From contig NC_019936.1 in assembly GCF_000327065.1 (NCBI RefSeq), positions 4,430,001 through 4,494,000 of the forward strand: a stretch of 64,000 nt of DNA, read 5' to 3'. How positions within the stretch are numbered: position 1 is the stretch's first letter; every line of letters begins with the position of its first letter. A program made the position numbers and the translations under genes. A model generated the notes under the pieces. The model worked only from the letters and a program-made list of their open reading frames with translations. It ran no database searches and was not told where the DNA came from. The stretch comes from Stutzerimonas stutzeri RCH2 (GTDB taxonomy: Bacteria > Pseudomonadota > Gammaproteobacteria > Pseudomonadales > Pseudomonadaceae). Below are positions 9,173 to 17,613 of this stretch, in pieces.

Positions 9173-9583
9173 ATGTTCAATAGCCGGACAATAAGTCTAA
9201 TTTTCTTAATTCTATTTGTACGTACAGCATTAAGCGATGATGTTAGTAATCCATGCAAAGAGATTGAAGCCTCTTCTCAGATAGCACTGTGCGCGCAGTA
9301 TAACAAAGAGCAATCGGACGCTCTTCTTAACTCATCATACAAGGCTACCTTGAATCGGATCAGACTTCAGTATCGAAATTCCCCTTTACTAGCAGACCAA
9401 TACATTTCCCTATTAAAAACGGCGCAGCGAGAGTGGATCGATCTGCGAGACGCAGATTGCAAGCTTGAAGCCTTTGAAATAGAGGAGACCGCAGAGGCTT
9501 ACCAAGTAACGATTGATAATTGTATCGCTAAAATGAGTGATGACAGGGCGGACTATCTGAATCGCATCGCCCCTGACATATGA
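9173..9583 (+). CDS. secreted LprI/DUF1311-family protein, likely immunity protein to the upstream effector
   Basis: A 136-residue protein with a signal peptide (hydrophobic residues 7-17, likely cut after A-L-S, about residue 21), so it acts in the periplasm. The mature part matches the lysozyme-inhibitor LprI/DUF1311 pattern: N-terminal 'NPC', 'IALCAQYNKEQSDALLNSSY', the family signature 'LLKTAQREWIDLRDADC', and a final 'DNCIAKM'; four mature cysteines suggest two disulfides. Its ATG follows the effector stop with no gap, so the two are translationally coupled. An inhibitor of lysozymes encoded directly behind a protein with a lysozyme-like domain is best read as effector immunity; this is inference. 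It is markedly AT-richer than the chromosome around it, which suggests transfer with the effector. Confidence 0.82.
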   Translation: MFNSRTISLIFLILFVRTALSDDVSNPCKEIEASSQIALCAQYNKEQSDALLNSSYKATLNRIRLQYRNSPLLADQYISLLKTAQREWIDLRDADCKLEAFEIEETAEAYQVTIDNCIAKMSDDRADYLNRIAPDI

Positions 9584-9747
9584 GGACTATGGAAACAATC
9601 GGCTATAGGCTTCGCTCAAGATTTTAAAGTATGGGGTGGACCGCACCGACACTAATGTCCGTCACGCAAAAAGATGCCGCCGTATTGCCATCACCCCACA
9701 ACCCTGCCATAAACGCGCACTCGCCATGACGCTACAAGGATGTAACG

Positions 9748-11619
9748 ATGCGATTGCTGCGCCGAGCCCTGGGGGCTGTCTTGTTGTTGGCCGTGCTGGT
9801 CGTGGGGGTCGGGCTGTATTTCGTGGCCTACCCGAACCTTCCAGACTACGAAGCGCCCGAAGCGCTGCATTATCTGGAGCAGTGGGACACCACGCAGCGG
9901 CAGGCCTATTACTACACGCCGCAAGGCACCCAGGTTAAAGGGCTGGAGTACGACTGGTTCCGCGCGCTGGAGCTGCCCTTCGGCCGGGACAGGTTCGCCA
10001 CACCAGACTACCTCTCCCGCTTCGGCTTTCTGGTCGATCCCGCGCAAAAAGCCACCGCGCTGAACCCCGGCAACCTGCCGGTCGGCTTTGCCCGCCATGA
10101 AGATGACGAGACCGGTCGCGCCTATCTGGATGTGACCTGCGCGGCGTGCCACACCGGCGAGCTGCGCTACGGGGGTCAGGCCATCCGCATCGACGGAGGC
10201 GCGGCGATGCATTCGCTGGCCTCCACCGTGCCGACCCTGCGCGGTGGCGCCTTTGGCCAGGCGCTGGGCATGAGCATGGCCTTCACCTATTACAACCCGC
10301 TCAAGTTCCGTCGCTTCGCCGAGCAGGTGCTGGGCGAGCGCTACGAGCAGGACCGCGCGCAGTTGCGCCACGATTTCAAGCAGGTGCTCGACCGCCTGCT
10401 CGGCACCGCCTACAACGACTGGCACCGCGGGCTCTACCCCACCGAAGAAGGCTTCGGCCGTACCGATGCGTTTGGCCGCATCGCCAACAGCGTGTTCGGC
10501 GACACCATCGATCCGGCAAACTACCGCGTGGCCAACGCGCCGGTGAGCTACCCGCATCTGTGGGATATCTGGAAGTTCGACTGGGTGCAGTGGAACGGCT
10601 CGGCCATGCAGCCGATGGCGCGCAATATCGGCGAGGCGCTGGGTGTTGGCGCCACGCTGCGGCTGCTGCACGAGAACGGCCAGCCCGTCGCCGAAGCCGA
10701 GCGCTACGCATCGGGCGTTCGTGTACGCGACCTGCACAGGCTGGAAACCACCCTCATGCAGCTGGCCCCGCCCCGGTGGCCCGAAGACGTGCTGGGCGCG
10801 ATCGATCTCAAGCAGGCCAGCCACGGTCGCGCGCTGTACAAGGAAAACTGTGCGCATTGCCACGATGCCAGGCCCAAGCCGGTCGACAAGCGCTTCGCTG
10901 CCGAGCGCGACCCCGAGTGGCGCATGAAGGTGATCCCCACCTCCTTCGTCGGTACCGATCCGACCACGGCCGACAATATTGCCGACCATCGCTTCGACCT
11001 GACCCGCCTGGGCTGGACTCAGGACGAGCTGGATCGTCTGGATGTGCAGCTGTATGGCGCGTCATCCAGCCCGCTCGATCTCGCCAGCCTGTCCAGCGCC
11101 AAGGGGCTGGCCTATATCACCGCCTATGTCGAAGAGCGCGCCTACCGTGACGCCGGCATCGGCGAGGCCGAGCGAGCGGAATTCGACGGCTTCGGCCTGC
11201 CGATCGGCGTGCAGGAACTGCGCGGCTACAAGGCACGTCCGTTGGACGGCATCTGGGCGACGCCGCCGTTCCTGCATAACGGCTCGGTCCCCACTCTGTT
11301 CCAGCTGCTGTCGCCGGTGGCCGAACGGCAGAAACAGTTCTGGGTCGGCAGCCGCGAATACGATCCGCAGCACCTGGGCATTCGCACCGAGCGCTTCGAC
11401 GGCGGCTTTCTGCTGAATACCGAGATCACCGGCAACAGCAACCGCGGCCACGAATTCCGCGCCGGCTGCCGCGGCAATGGCGTGATCGGCCGGGCATTGG
11501 CGCCGCATGAGCGCTGGGCGCTGGTCGAGTACCTCAAGGTGCTCGGCGACCCCCGCTTCGAACCGCGCCTCGAGGAACTGCCGGCGCGCCCCGACACCCC
11601 CGGCCCACGCTGCCCCTGA
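9748..11619 (+). CDS. membrane-anchored di-haem c-type cytochrome, RoxA/cytochrome c peroxidase-like
   Basis: A 623-residue exported cytochrome with an N-terminal hydrophobic anchor (residues 7-27). Two c-type haem sites are visible, C131-A-A-C-H135 and C368-A-H-C-H372. The segment 'TPPFLHNGSVPTLFQLL' near residue 507 is the pattern shared by bacterial cytochrome c peroxidases, MauG and rubber oxygenase RoxA. At over 600 residues it is larger than classical peroxidases (~330) and fits the RoxA-like group. The likely site is the periplasmic face of the inner membrane; substrate is unknown, with peroxides or lipid-derived compounds possible. ATG at 9748 follows AAGGATG. It forms a pair with the catalase-family gene 27 bases downstream. 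Confidence 0.82.
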   Translation: MRLLRRALGAVLLLAVLVVGVGLYFVAYPNLPDYEAPEALHYLEQWDTTQRQAYYYTPQGTQVKGLEYDWFRALELPFGRDRFATPDYLSRFGFLVDPAQKATALNPGNLPVGFARHEDDETGRAYLDVTCAACHTGELRYGGQAIRIDGGAAMHSLASTVPTLRGGAFGQALGMSMAFTYYNPLKFRRFAEQVLGERYEQDRAQLRHDFKQVLDRLLGTAYNDWHRGLYPTEEGFGRTDAFGRIANSVFGDTIDPANYRVANAPVSYPHLWDIWKFDWVQWNGSAMQPMARNIGEALGVGATLRLLHENGQPVAEAERYASGVRVRDLHRLETTLMQLAPPRWPEDVLGAIDLKQASHGRALYKENCAHCHDARPKPVDKRFAAERDPEWRMKVIPTSFVGTDPTTADNIADHRFDLTRLGWTQDELDRLDVQLYGASSSPLDLASLSSAKGLAYITAYVEERAYRDAGIGEAERAEFDGFGLPIGVQELRGYKARPLDGIWATPPFLHNGSVPTLFQLLSPVAERQKQFWVGSREYDPQHLGIRTERFDGGFLLNTEITGNSNRGHEFRAGCRGNGVIGRALAPHERWALVEYLKVLGDPRFEPRLEELPARPDTPGPRCP

Positions 11620-11646
11620 ACTGCCCTTCGCACAAGGATCTGCCTC

Positions 11647-12783
11647 ATGCTGACAAGACTCTGGCTCTGGATCGGCCGCCTGCTGGGCCGGCTGCTGCTT
11701 GCCGTCACCGCCGTGGGCCTGGCCGGCTGGGCGATTGCCGCCGTGCACTTTCACCTCACCCATCGCGGCCCCGTCTCCAGCGAAGAGGTCGTCTCCCCGA
11801 GCGAAGCGGCCGACACCCAGGCGATCATCGCCGACGCCATCGCTGTGGTCGAACAGCACAGCGAGAACACCCGTGTGCTGCGCGACGCCCATGCCAAGGC
11901 CCACGGCTGCGTGCGCGCCGAAGTCAGCGTGCGCGCCGACCTGGAACCCACACTGCGCCAGGGTGTGTTCAGCGAGCCCGGCAAGACCTGGCAAGCCTGG
12001 GTGCGGCTGTCCAACGGCAACGCCTATCCGCAGTTCGACCGCATCCGGGACGCCCGCGGCATGGCGATCAAGCTGCTCGATGTGCCGGGAGAAAAGCTCA
12101 CGCGTGACCCGCGCCACGCCAGCGAGCAGGATTTCGTGATGTTCAACCACCCGGTGTTTTTCGTCCGTGACGTTGCCGAATATCGCAGCAACTTCGCTGC
12201 CCAGGCGCAGGGCAAGAAGGCGCTGGCGTTCTTCCCGAGCATCGATCCGCGCAGCTGGGAGCTGCGGCACCTGTTCATCGCGCTGCAGACCCTGGCGCCC
12301 GCGCCCCAGAGCCCGGTTGCCACCACTTACAGCTCCGTGGCGCCGTACAAGCTCGGCCCGCACAACATCAAGTACCGGGTCGTCCCGACGCCGGAAAACT
12401 GCCCGAGCTACAAGCTGCCCGAGCAGAACCGCGACCTGCCGAATTTCCTCCGCAGCGCGCTCTACCAGCAGCTGTCCCTCGACCGTGCGCCCGCCTGCTT
12501 CGCCCTGCAGGTGCAGCGGCAGAACGCCGAGCACTACATGCCCGTCGAGGACACCAGCATCGAGTGGGACGAGGCCATCGCGCCATTCGAGACGGTCGCC
12601 GACATCCGCCTGCCGCCGCAGGACTTCGACAGCCCCGAGCAGAACCTCGCCTGCGACAACCTCAGCTTCAATCCTTGGCACGCACTGCCGGAGCATCGCC
12701 CCATCGGCGGCATCAATCGGCTGCGCAAGGCGGTGTACGAGGCGATCAGCAGCTACCGGCTCGAGCGTAACGGCGCACTTTGA
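11647..12783 (+). CDS. membrane-anchored catalase-family haem protein
   Basis: A 378-residue protein with an N-terminal membrane segment (residues 12-33) and a body resembling the catalase-fold family found beside RoxA-like cytochromes. Visible landmarks are 'HAKAHGCVRAEVSVRADLEPTLRQGVFSEPGKTWQAWVRLSNGN', 'DARGMAIKLLDVPGE' and 'DFVMFNHPVFF', which correspond to the distal haem-pocket region of catalases, and the closing 'RPIGGINRLRKAVYEAIS'. It lacks the length of a true catalase (~480 or more). It may be a haem peroxidase or hydroperoxide-handling enzyme acting with the upstream cytochrome at the membrane. The AAGGATC ribosome site and 27-base gap indicate one operon. Confidence 0.8.
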   Translation: MLTRLWLWIGRLLGRLLLAVTAVGLAGWAIAAVHFHLTHRGPVSSEEVVSPSEAADTQAIIADAIAVVEQHSENTRVLRDAHAKAHGCVRAEVSVRADLEPTLRQGVFSEPGKTWQAWVRLSNGNAYPQFDRIRDARGMAIKLLDVPGEKLTRDPRHASEQDFVMFNHPVFFVRDVAEYRSNFAAQAQGKKALAFFPSIDPRSWELRHLFIALQTLAPAPQSPVATTYSSVAPYKLGPHNIKYRVVPTPENCPSYKLPEQNRDLPNFLRSALYQQLSLDRAPACFALQVQRQNAEHYMPVEDTSIEWDEAIAPFETVADIRLPPQDFDSPEQNLACDNLSFNPWHALPEHRPIGGINRLRKAVYEAISSYRLERNGAL

Positions 12784-12927
12784 CGCGTCCCTGGTGGTCC
12801 ATGGATCAACAGCCGGCACCTGCCGCCGATTGCCGACCCAGGGCGACCCGGTCCTGTCTTGCCGGGCAGAGCCCTGCTAGCATCAATCAGGACCCCATCG
12901 CCCGACATAGGCACCCGTTTGCAGCAG

Positions 12928-14076
12928 ATGAGCGCCACCCTGTCCTCGTCTCCCGGTTCGGTGACCCTCGATCAAGGGGCTTCACCGTTGCGGGCGCGTA
13001 TCCTCGGTGACTGGACGCTCGCCCATTACGCGGCATTGCGACGTGAGGTACAGCGGCTCAGGACGCGGATCGACGAGCGCAGTCAGATCGAGCTGAGCGG
13101 GCTCGGTGCGCTGGACACGGCAGGCGCCGGTCTGCTGGTGGAGCTGCTGGGTCGCGAGCGCATCGCCGCCATCGAGGCCTGGGCGCCGCAATTGCCGGCC
13201 GAGCGCCTGGCGCTGCTGCGCACCGTCGCCACCGCCCTGGATCAACCGGATGCCGCCGAGCTGCCGCGCGGGTATGAATTCGGCGATCTGCTGGCGCATA
13301 TCGGCCGCACGGTCACGTCGGTATGGAAGCAGCAGCGCGAGCTGCTCGGCTTCACTGGCCTGACCCTGCAGACGCTGCTGCTGACCCTGCCGCGACCGCG
13401 GCGCTGGCGGTTGACCTCACTGGCCGTGCATATCGAGCAGACCGGGCTGGACGCGGTGCCGATCGTCGCACTGCTGACCTTTCTGGTCGGTGCGGTGGTG
13501 GCCTTTCTTGGCGCGACCGTGCTCGCCGACTTCGGCGCAACCATCTACACCGTCAACCTGGTGGGCTTTTCCTTCCTGCGCGAGTTCGGCGTGCTGCTGG
13601 CGGCGATTCTGCTGGCCGGGCGCAGCGCCAGCGCCTTCGCCGCGCAGATCGGCTCGATGAAATCCAATGAAGAGATCGACGCGATCCGCACCCTTGGCCT
13701 GAGCCCGATCGAGCTATTGGTACTGCCGCGGGTGCTGGCGATGCTGATCACCCTGCCGATCCTGACCTTCGTCGGCATGCTCAGCGGCATCGCCGGCGGG
13801 CTGGTGGTCTGCGTGCTGGCGCTGGACATCTCACCGACGATGTTCTTCACCATCATGGCGCGCGACATTGCCGTCAGCCATTTCCTCGTCGGCCTGGCCA
13901 AGGCGCCGGTGTTCGCCTTCGTCATCGCGGTGATCGGCTGCCTGGAGGGCTTCAAGGTCAGTGGCAGCGCGCAGTCGGTGGGTGAGCACACCACCTCCAG
14001 CGTGGTTCAGGCGATCTTCATGGTCATCCTGCTGGATGCCATCGCCGCGCTGTTCTTCATGGAGATGGGCTGGTGA
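12928..14076 (+). CDS. MlaE-family lipid ABC transporter permease with N-terminal STAS-like domain
   Basis: A 382-residue permease of the MlaE/YrbE family. Residues about 15-110 resemble a STAS domain (MlaB-like: 'GDWTLAHYAALRREV', 'IELSGLGALDTAGAGLLVELLG'), followed by the membrane domain with 'EFGVLLAAILLAGRSASAFAAQIGSMKSNEEIDAIRTLGL', the cytoplasmic coupling loop typical of MlaE. In canonical mla operons MlaB is a separate protein; here it is fused. The system moves lipids between inner and outer membranes. I chose ATG 12928 because the upstream alternative is a TTG at 12859 that adds non-family sequence; neither has a strong ribosome site. The stop overlaps the ATPase start. Confidence 0.9.
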   Translation: MSATLSSSPGSVTLDQGASPLRARILGDWTLAHYAALRREVQRLRTRIDERSQIELSGLGALDTAGAGLLVELLGRERIAAIEAWAPQLPAERLALLRTVATALDQPDAAELPRGYEFGDLLAHIGRTVTSVWKQQRELLGFTGLTLQTLLLTLPRPRRWRLTSLAVHIEQTGLDAVPIVALLTFLVGAVVAFLGATVLADFGATIYTVNLVGFSFLREFGVLLAAILLAGRSASAFAAQIGSMKSNEEIDAIRTLGLSPIELLVLPRVLAMLITLPILTFVGMLSGIAGGLVVCVLALDISPTMFFTIMARDIAVSHFLVGLAKAPVFAFVIAVIGCLEGFKVSGSAQSVGEHTTSSVVQAIFMVILLDAIAALFFMEMGW

Positions 14077-14858
14077 CGAGCAACGACGCGCTGATTCAGG
14101 TACGCGGGCTGGTCAATCGTTTTGGCAGCCAGACCGTGCACGAGAATCTCGACCTGGACATCCGCCGTGGCGAGATTCTCGGCGTGGTCGGTGGCTCGGG
14201 CACCGGCAAGTCGGTGCTGCTGCGCAGCATCGTCGGCCTGCGCCGACCAAATGCCGGCAGCGTCAGCGTGTTCGGCGAGAACCTGCTGGAGCTATCGGCC
14301 GAGCGCCGCTCGCAGGTGGAACGGCGCTTCGGCGTGCTGTTCCAGCGCGGCGCGCTGTTCACCTCGCTGAATCTGCAGGAGAACGTGGCCCTGCCGCTGA
14401 TCGAGCACGCCGGCCTCGAACGCAAAGATGCCGAGCACCTGGCGCGGCTGAAGCTGGCGCTGGCCGGGCTACCGGTTGACGCCGCCTGCAAGTACCCCGA
14501 CGAACTATCCGGCGGCATGGTCAAGCGCGCCGCCCTGGCCCGGGCGCTGGCGCTCGACCCGGAGGTGCTGTTTCTCGACGAACCCACCGCGGGCCTCGAC
14601 CCCATTGGCGCGGCGGCCTTCGACCAGCTGATCCTGACCTTGCGCGATGCCTTGGGTCTGAGCGTGTTTCTGGTGACCCACGATCTGGATACGCTCTACA
14701 CCATCTGCGACCGGGTCGCCGTGCTATCGCGCAAGCGCGTGCTGGTGGCCGATCGACTGGCGGTGGTGGAAGCCACCGACGATGCCTGGATTCGCGACTA
14801 CTTCCATGGCCCGCGTGGCCGGGCGGCGCAACAGGCCGCTGACTTGTTGGAGAGCTGA
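14073..14858 (+). CDS. MlaF-like ABC transporter ATPase
   Basis: A 261-residue ATP-binding subunit driving the lipid transporter. It shows Walker A 'GGSGTGKS', the Q-loop 'LFQRGALFTSLN' typical of MlaF-type ATPases, the signature 'LSGGMVKRAALARAL', Walker B 'VLFLDEPTAGLDP' and the H-loop 'VFLVTHDLDTL'. Translation starts at a GTG that overlaps the permease stop (GTGA), indicating tight coupling. It lies in the order permease-ATPase-MCE protein-auxiliary lipoprotein common to Mla/MCE systems. The cargo lipid and direction of transport cannot be read from the sequence. Confidence 0.93.
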   Translation: MTSNDALIQVRGLVNRFGSQTVHENLDLDIRRGEILGVVGGSGTGKSVLLRSIVGLRRPNAGSVSVFGENLLELSAERRSQVERRFGVLFQRGALFTSLNLQENVALPLIEHAGLERKDAEHLARLKLALAGLPVDAACKYPDELSGGMVKRAALARALALDPEVLFLDEPTAGLDPIGAAAFDQLILTLRDALGLSVFLVTHDLDTLYTICDRVAVLSRKRVLVADRLAVVEATDDAWIRDYFHGPRGRAAQQAADLLES

Positions 14859-14860
14859 AA

Positions 14861-15799
14861 ATGGAAACCCGCGCCCATCACGTGCTGATTGGCCTGTTCA
14901 CCGTACTGGCAGTCGGCGGCGCCCTGCTGTTCGCCCTCTGGCTGGGCAAGTCGAGCATGGACCGCGAGTACAACTACTACGAGATCAGCTTCAATCGCGC
15001 GGTCAGCGGGCTGTCCAATGGCAGCTCGGTGGAGTACAGCGGCATCAAGGTCGGTGACGTCGAAGCGCTGTGGCTGGAGCCGGACGACCCACGCAAGGTG
15101 CGGGCGCGCATCCGCGTGTATTCCGGCACGCCGATCAAGCAGGACACCCGCGCCCGCCTTGCGCTGGCCAACATCACCGGCAGCATGATCATCCAGCTGC
15201 ACAGCGGCACGCCACAGAGCCCGCCACTGGAAGGCACGCGCGGCGAGCCGCCACTGATCATCGCCGACCCATCGCCGCTGAGCGCGCTCTTGGAGAACGG
15301 CGAAGACCTGATGACCAACATCAACAACCTGCTGCGCAGCGCCAACCTGATGCTCTCCGAAGACAATGCCGGTCGCATCGGCCGCACCCTGGCCAATCTG
15401 GAGCAGGCGACCAGCGTGCTGGCCGAGCAACGCGGCGATCTCAGCGAAGCGCTGACCCAGCTCGGCCAACTGGGGCAACAGACCAACACCGCACTGGCGG
15501 AAATCACTCGGCTGACGCAGAACGCCAACGGCCTGATCGACGATGAAGGTCGCCAGCTGCTGAGCAATGCCGGCGCGTCAATGGCCGCACTGGAGCGCGC
15601 CACCTCGCGCCTGGACGCACTGCTGAGCGACAACCAGGGCGCGCTGAACAACGGCCTGCAGGGCTTCAGCGACCTCGGTCCGGCAATCAATGAGCTGCGC
15701 GGCACGCTCGGCGCGCTGCGCCGCGTCACCCAGCGCCTCGAAGACAACCCGAGCGGCTTCCTGCTCGGCCGCGAAAAGATTCAGGAGTTCACCCCATGA
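14861..15799 (+). CDS. MCE (MlaD-like) lipid-binding protein
   Basis: A 312-residue periplasmic protein held by one N-terminal membrane helix (residues 9-28). The MCE domain occupies about residues 40-125 ('YEISFNRAVSGLSNGSSVEYSGIKVGDVEAL' through 'ANITGSMIIQL'). A long C-terminal region (130-300) is predicted to be helical and rich in Leu, Gln and Ala heptad-like spacing, as in MCE proteins that form a bridge or tunnel tip. It works with the permease and ATPase encoded before it to carry lipids across the periplasm. The ribosome site is GGAGAG, 2 bases after the ATPase stop region; the stop overlaps the next gene by four bases. Confidence 0.92.
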   Translation: METRAHHVLIGLFTVLAVGGALLFALWLGKSSMDREYNYYEISFNRAVSGLSNGSSVEYSGIKVGDVEALWLEPDDPRKVRARIRVYSGTPIKQDTRARLALANITGSMIIQLHSGTPQSPPLEGTRGEPPLIIADPSPLSALLENGEDLMTNINNLLRSANLMLSEDNAGRIGRTLANLEQATSVLAEQRGDLSEALTQLGQLGQQTNTALAEITRLTQNANGLIDDEGRQLLSNAGASMAALERATSRLDALLSDNQGALNNGLQGFSDLGPAINELRGTLGALRRVTQRLEDNPSGFLLGREKIQEFTP

Positions 15800-16419
15800 G
15801 CCGTCCTGCGCTGCTCCGCCCGTTCGTCCTCGCGACGCTGCTCGGCGCTCTCTCCGCCTGCACGCTGCTGCCAGAGGCGGAGCCGATCCGGGTCTATCTG
15901 CTGCCGACCACCGAGGCGTCGGCCGGCCAGCAAGGAGAGCCGCTGCAGCAGGCGCTGCGCATCCATACCCCGCATGCCAGTCGTATCCTTGCCGGACCGC
16001 GCATCGCCGTGGTGCCGGACGGCAGTCAGATCAGCAGCTACCAAGGCGCGCGCTGGGGCGATGCCGCGCCGACCTTGCTACGCGATCGGCTGATCGAGCA
16101 GTTCCGCCGGAGCGGACCGGTGGCGGTGAGCAATGAGGACAGCAACCTGTTCGCGGAGCTGGAGCTGTTCAGCGATTTGCGCGCCTTCCAGAGCGAATAC
16201 GTCGATGGCCAGCCGCGGGTGCTGGTCCGCCTGGACGCCCAGCTGGTATCCGCTGTCGATCAACGCATCCTCGCCAGCCGCCACTTCGAAATCCGTCAGC
16301 CCAGCGCGAGCCCACAACTGGAAAGCGTGGTGGATGCATTCGGCCAGGCCAGCGACGAGCTCAGCCGCCAGCTGCAACGCTGGACGATCGAGGTAGCGAA
16401 AAGCCAGCCCGCGCAGTGA
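15796..16419 (+). CDS. ABC-type transport auxiliary lipoprotein (PqiC-like)
   Basis: A 207-residue lipoprotein with lipobox L19-S-A-C22, giving a periplasmic domain likely anchored to the outer membrane. The body matches the ABC_trans_aux/PqiC pattern: 'IRVYLLPTTE' at the start of the mature part, 'RILAGPRIAVVPDGSQISSYQGARWGDAAPTLLRDRLIEQF' in the middle and 'QLVSAVDQRILASRHFEIRQP' later. Such proteins are the outer-membrane partners of MCE transporters. Its ATG overlaps the MCE gene stop, so it is the fourth and last gene of this operon; a 117-base gap separates it from the next operon. Confidence 0.9.
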   Translation: MSRPALLRPFVLATLLGALSACTLLPEAEPIRVYLLPTTEASAGQQGEPLQQALRIHTPHASRILAGPRIAVVPDGSQISSYQGARWGDAAPTLLRDRLIEQFRRSGPVAVSNEDSNLFAELELFSDLRAFQSEYVDGQPRVLVRLDAQLVSAVDQRILASRHFEIRQPSASPQLESVVDAFGQASDELSRQLQRWTIEVAKSQPAQ

Positions 16420-16472
16420 AGTCCGGCGAAACGGTCAGAAAAAATCGTTAAACAGCAGTTTTATTGACTCAG

Positions 16473-16504
16473 GCTAAGCGTAACCTTCAGGGCAATCGCT
16501 TAGC
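16473..16504. promoter_or_regulatory. inverted repeat GCTAAGCG-N16-CGCTTAGC upstream of the efflux operon
   Basis: Two perfect 8-base arms (16473-16480 and 16497-16504) are separated by 16 bases, 33 bases before the HlyD-type gene. A TTGACT element lies just upstream (16464-16469), but no convincing -10 box is at the right distance. The spacing suits a dimeric regulator contacting two helical turns; the factor is unknown. A chance repeat is possible. Confidence 0.35.
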
Positions 16505-16536
16505 ATGCGAACTATCGCTTCACGTAAGGAAAGTTC

Positions 16537-17613
16537 ATGAAAGCGCCAGCCCAGAAAACTCTTCGCCGGGTGCTGTTCGTGCTCGTCGCGCTCGTGGTCA
16601 TCGGCCTGCTGGCCTGGTCGGAGCTGCGCACCGATGGCCTGGGCGAGGGATTCGCCAGCGGTAATGGCCGCATCGAGGCCACCGAGATCGATGTGGCGAC
16701 CAAGCTCGGCGGGCGCATTCGCGAGATCAGTGTCGACGAGGGTGATTTCGTCCAGCCCGGCCAGGTCATCGCCCGTATGGATACCGAGGTGCTGGACGCC
16801 CAGCTCAACCAGGCCCGCGCCCAGGTGCGCCAGGCGGAAAATGCCATCCTTACCGCCCAGGCGCTGGTCACCCAACGCGAGAGCGAGAAGGCCACGGCCG
16901 AAGCAGTGGTGCTGCAGCGCCGCGCCGAACTGACCGCCGCACAAAAACGCCATCAGCGCACCGAAACCCTGGTCGGCCGTAATGCGCTGCCACGCCAGCA
17001 GCTGGACGACGACCTCGCCGCCATGCAGAGCGCGCAGGCTGCTCTGGCCGCTTCGCGCTCGCAGGTGCTCTCGGCCGATGCCGGCATCGCCGCCGCCAGG
17101 TCCCAGGTCATCGAAGCGCAATCGGCGCTGGAGGCGGCCCAGGCCAGCGTGGTGCGGCTGCAGGCGGACATCACGGATAGCGAACTGAAGACCGATCGCG
17201 TGGCGCGCGTGCAGTACCGCGTGGCGCAGCCGGGCGAGGTGCTCGGCGCCGGCGGCAAGCTGCTCAATCTGGTCGACCTGGCCGACGTCTACATGACCTT
17301 CTTCCTTCCCGAGCGCCAGGCCGGCCGGGTGGCGATGGGCAGCGAGGTGCGCCTGGTGATCGATGCAGCGCCGCAGTACGTGATTCCCGCCAAGGTCACC
17401 TATGTCGCCAGTGTCGCGCAATTCACGCCGAAAACCGTGGAAACCGAGAGCGAGCGCGAGAAGCTGATGTTCCGGGTCAAGGCGCGGATCGACCCGGAAT
17501 TGCTGAGAAAACACATGGAGCAGGTCAAGACCGGGCTGCCCGGCATGGCTTATCTGAAGCTCGACGCTGACGCCGAGTGGCCGGCACACCTGCAGATCAA
17601 TGTCGGCAAATGA
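16537..17613 (+). CDS. HlyD-family periplasmic adaptor (YhiI-like)
   Basis: A 358-residue membrane fusion protein with one N-terminal helix (residues 10-27). The lipoyl/barrel-sandwich half-motifs are visible: '[39 protein letters not shown]' (residues ~44-82) and '[35 protein letters not shown]' (~224-258), with an alpha-helical coiled-coil hairpin between them ('[21 protein letters not shown]' onward). It would link the inner-membrane ABC transporter encoded next to an outer-membrane channel located elsewhere. The AAGGAAAG ribosome site is clear, and the stop overlaps the next start (ATGA). Gene order adaptor-ATPase-permease equals yhiI-rbbA-yhhJ of E. coli. Confidence 0.9.
   Translation: MKAPAQKTLRRVLFVLVALVVIGLLAWSELRTDGLGEGFASGNGRIEATEIDVATKLGGRIREISVDEGDFVQPGQVIARMDTEVLDAQLNQARAQVRQAENAILTAQALVTQRESEKATAEAVVLQRRAELTAAQKRHQRTETLVGRNALPRQQLDDDLAAMQSAQAALAASRSQVLSADAGIAAARSQVIEAQSALEAAQASVVRLQADITDSELKTDRVARVQYRVAQPGEVLGAGGKLLNLVDLADVYMTFFLPERQAGRVAMGSEVRLVIDAAPQYVIPAKVTYVASVAQFTPKTVETESEREKLMFRVKARIDPELLRKHMEQVKTGLPGMAYLKLDADAEWPAHLQINVGK

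Noticed and set aside
9584..9747. Possible RNA gene, terminator or attachment site after the immunity gene
   Set aside because: No stable hairpin with T run, no tRNA-like fold and no direct repeat was found; it appears to be plain intergenic DNA.
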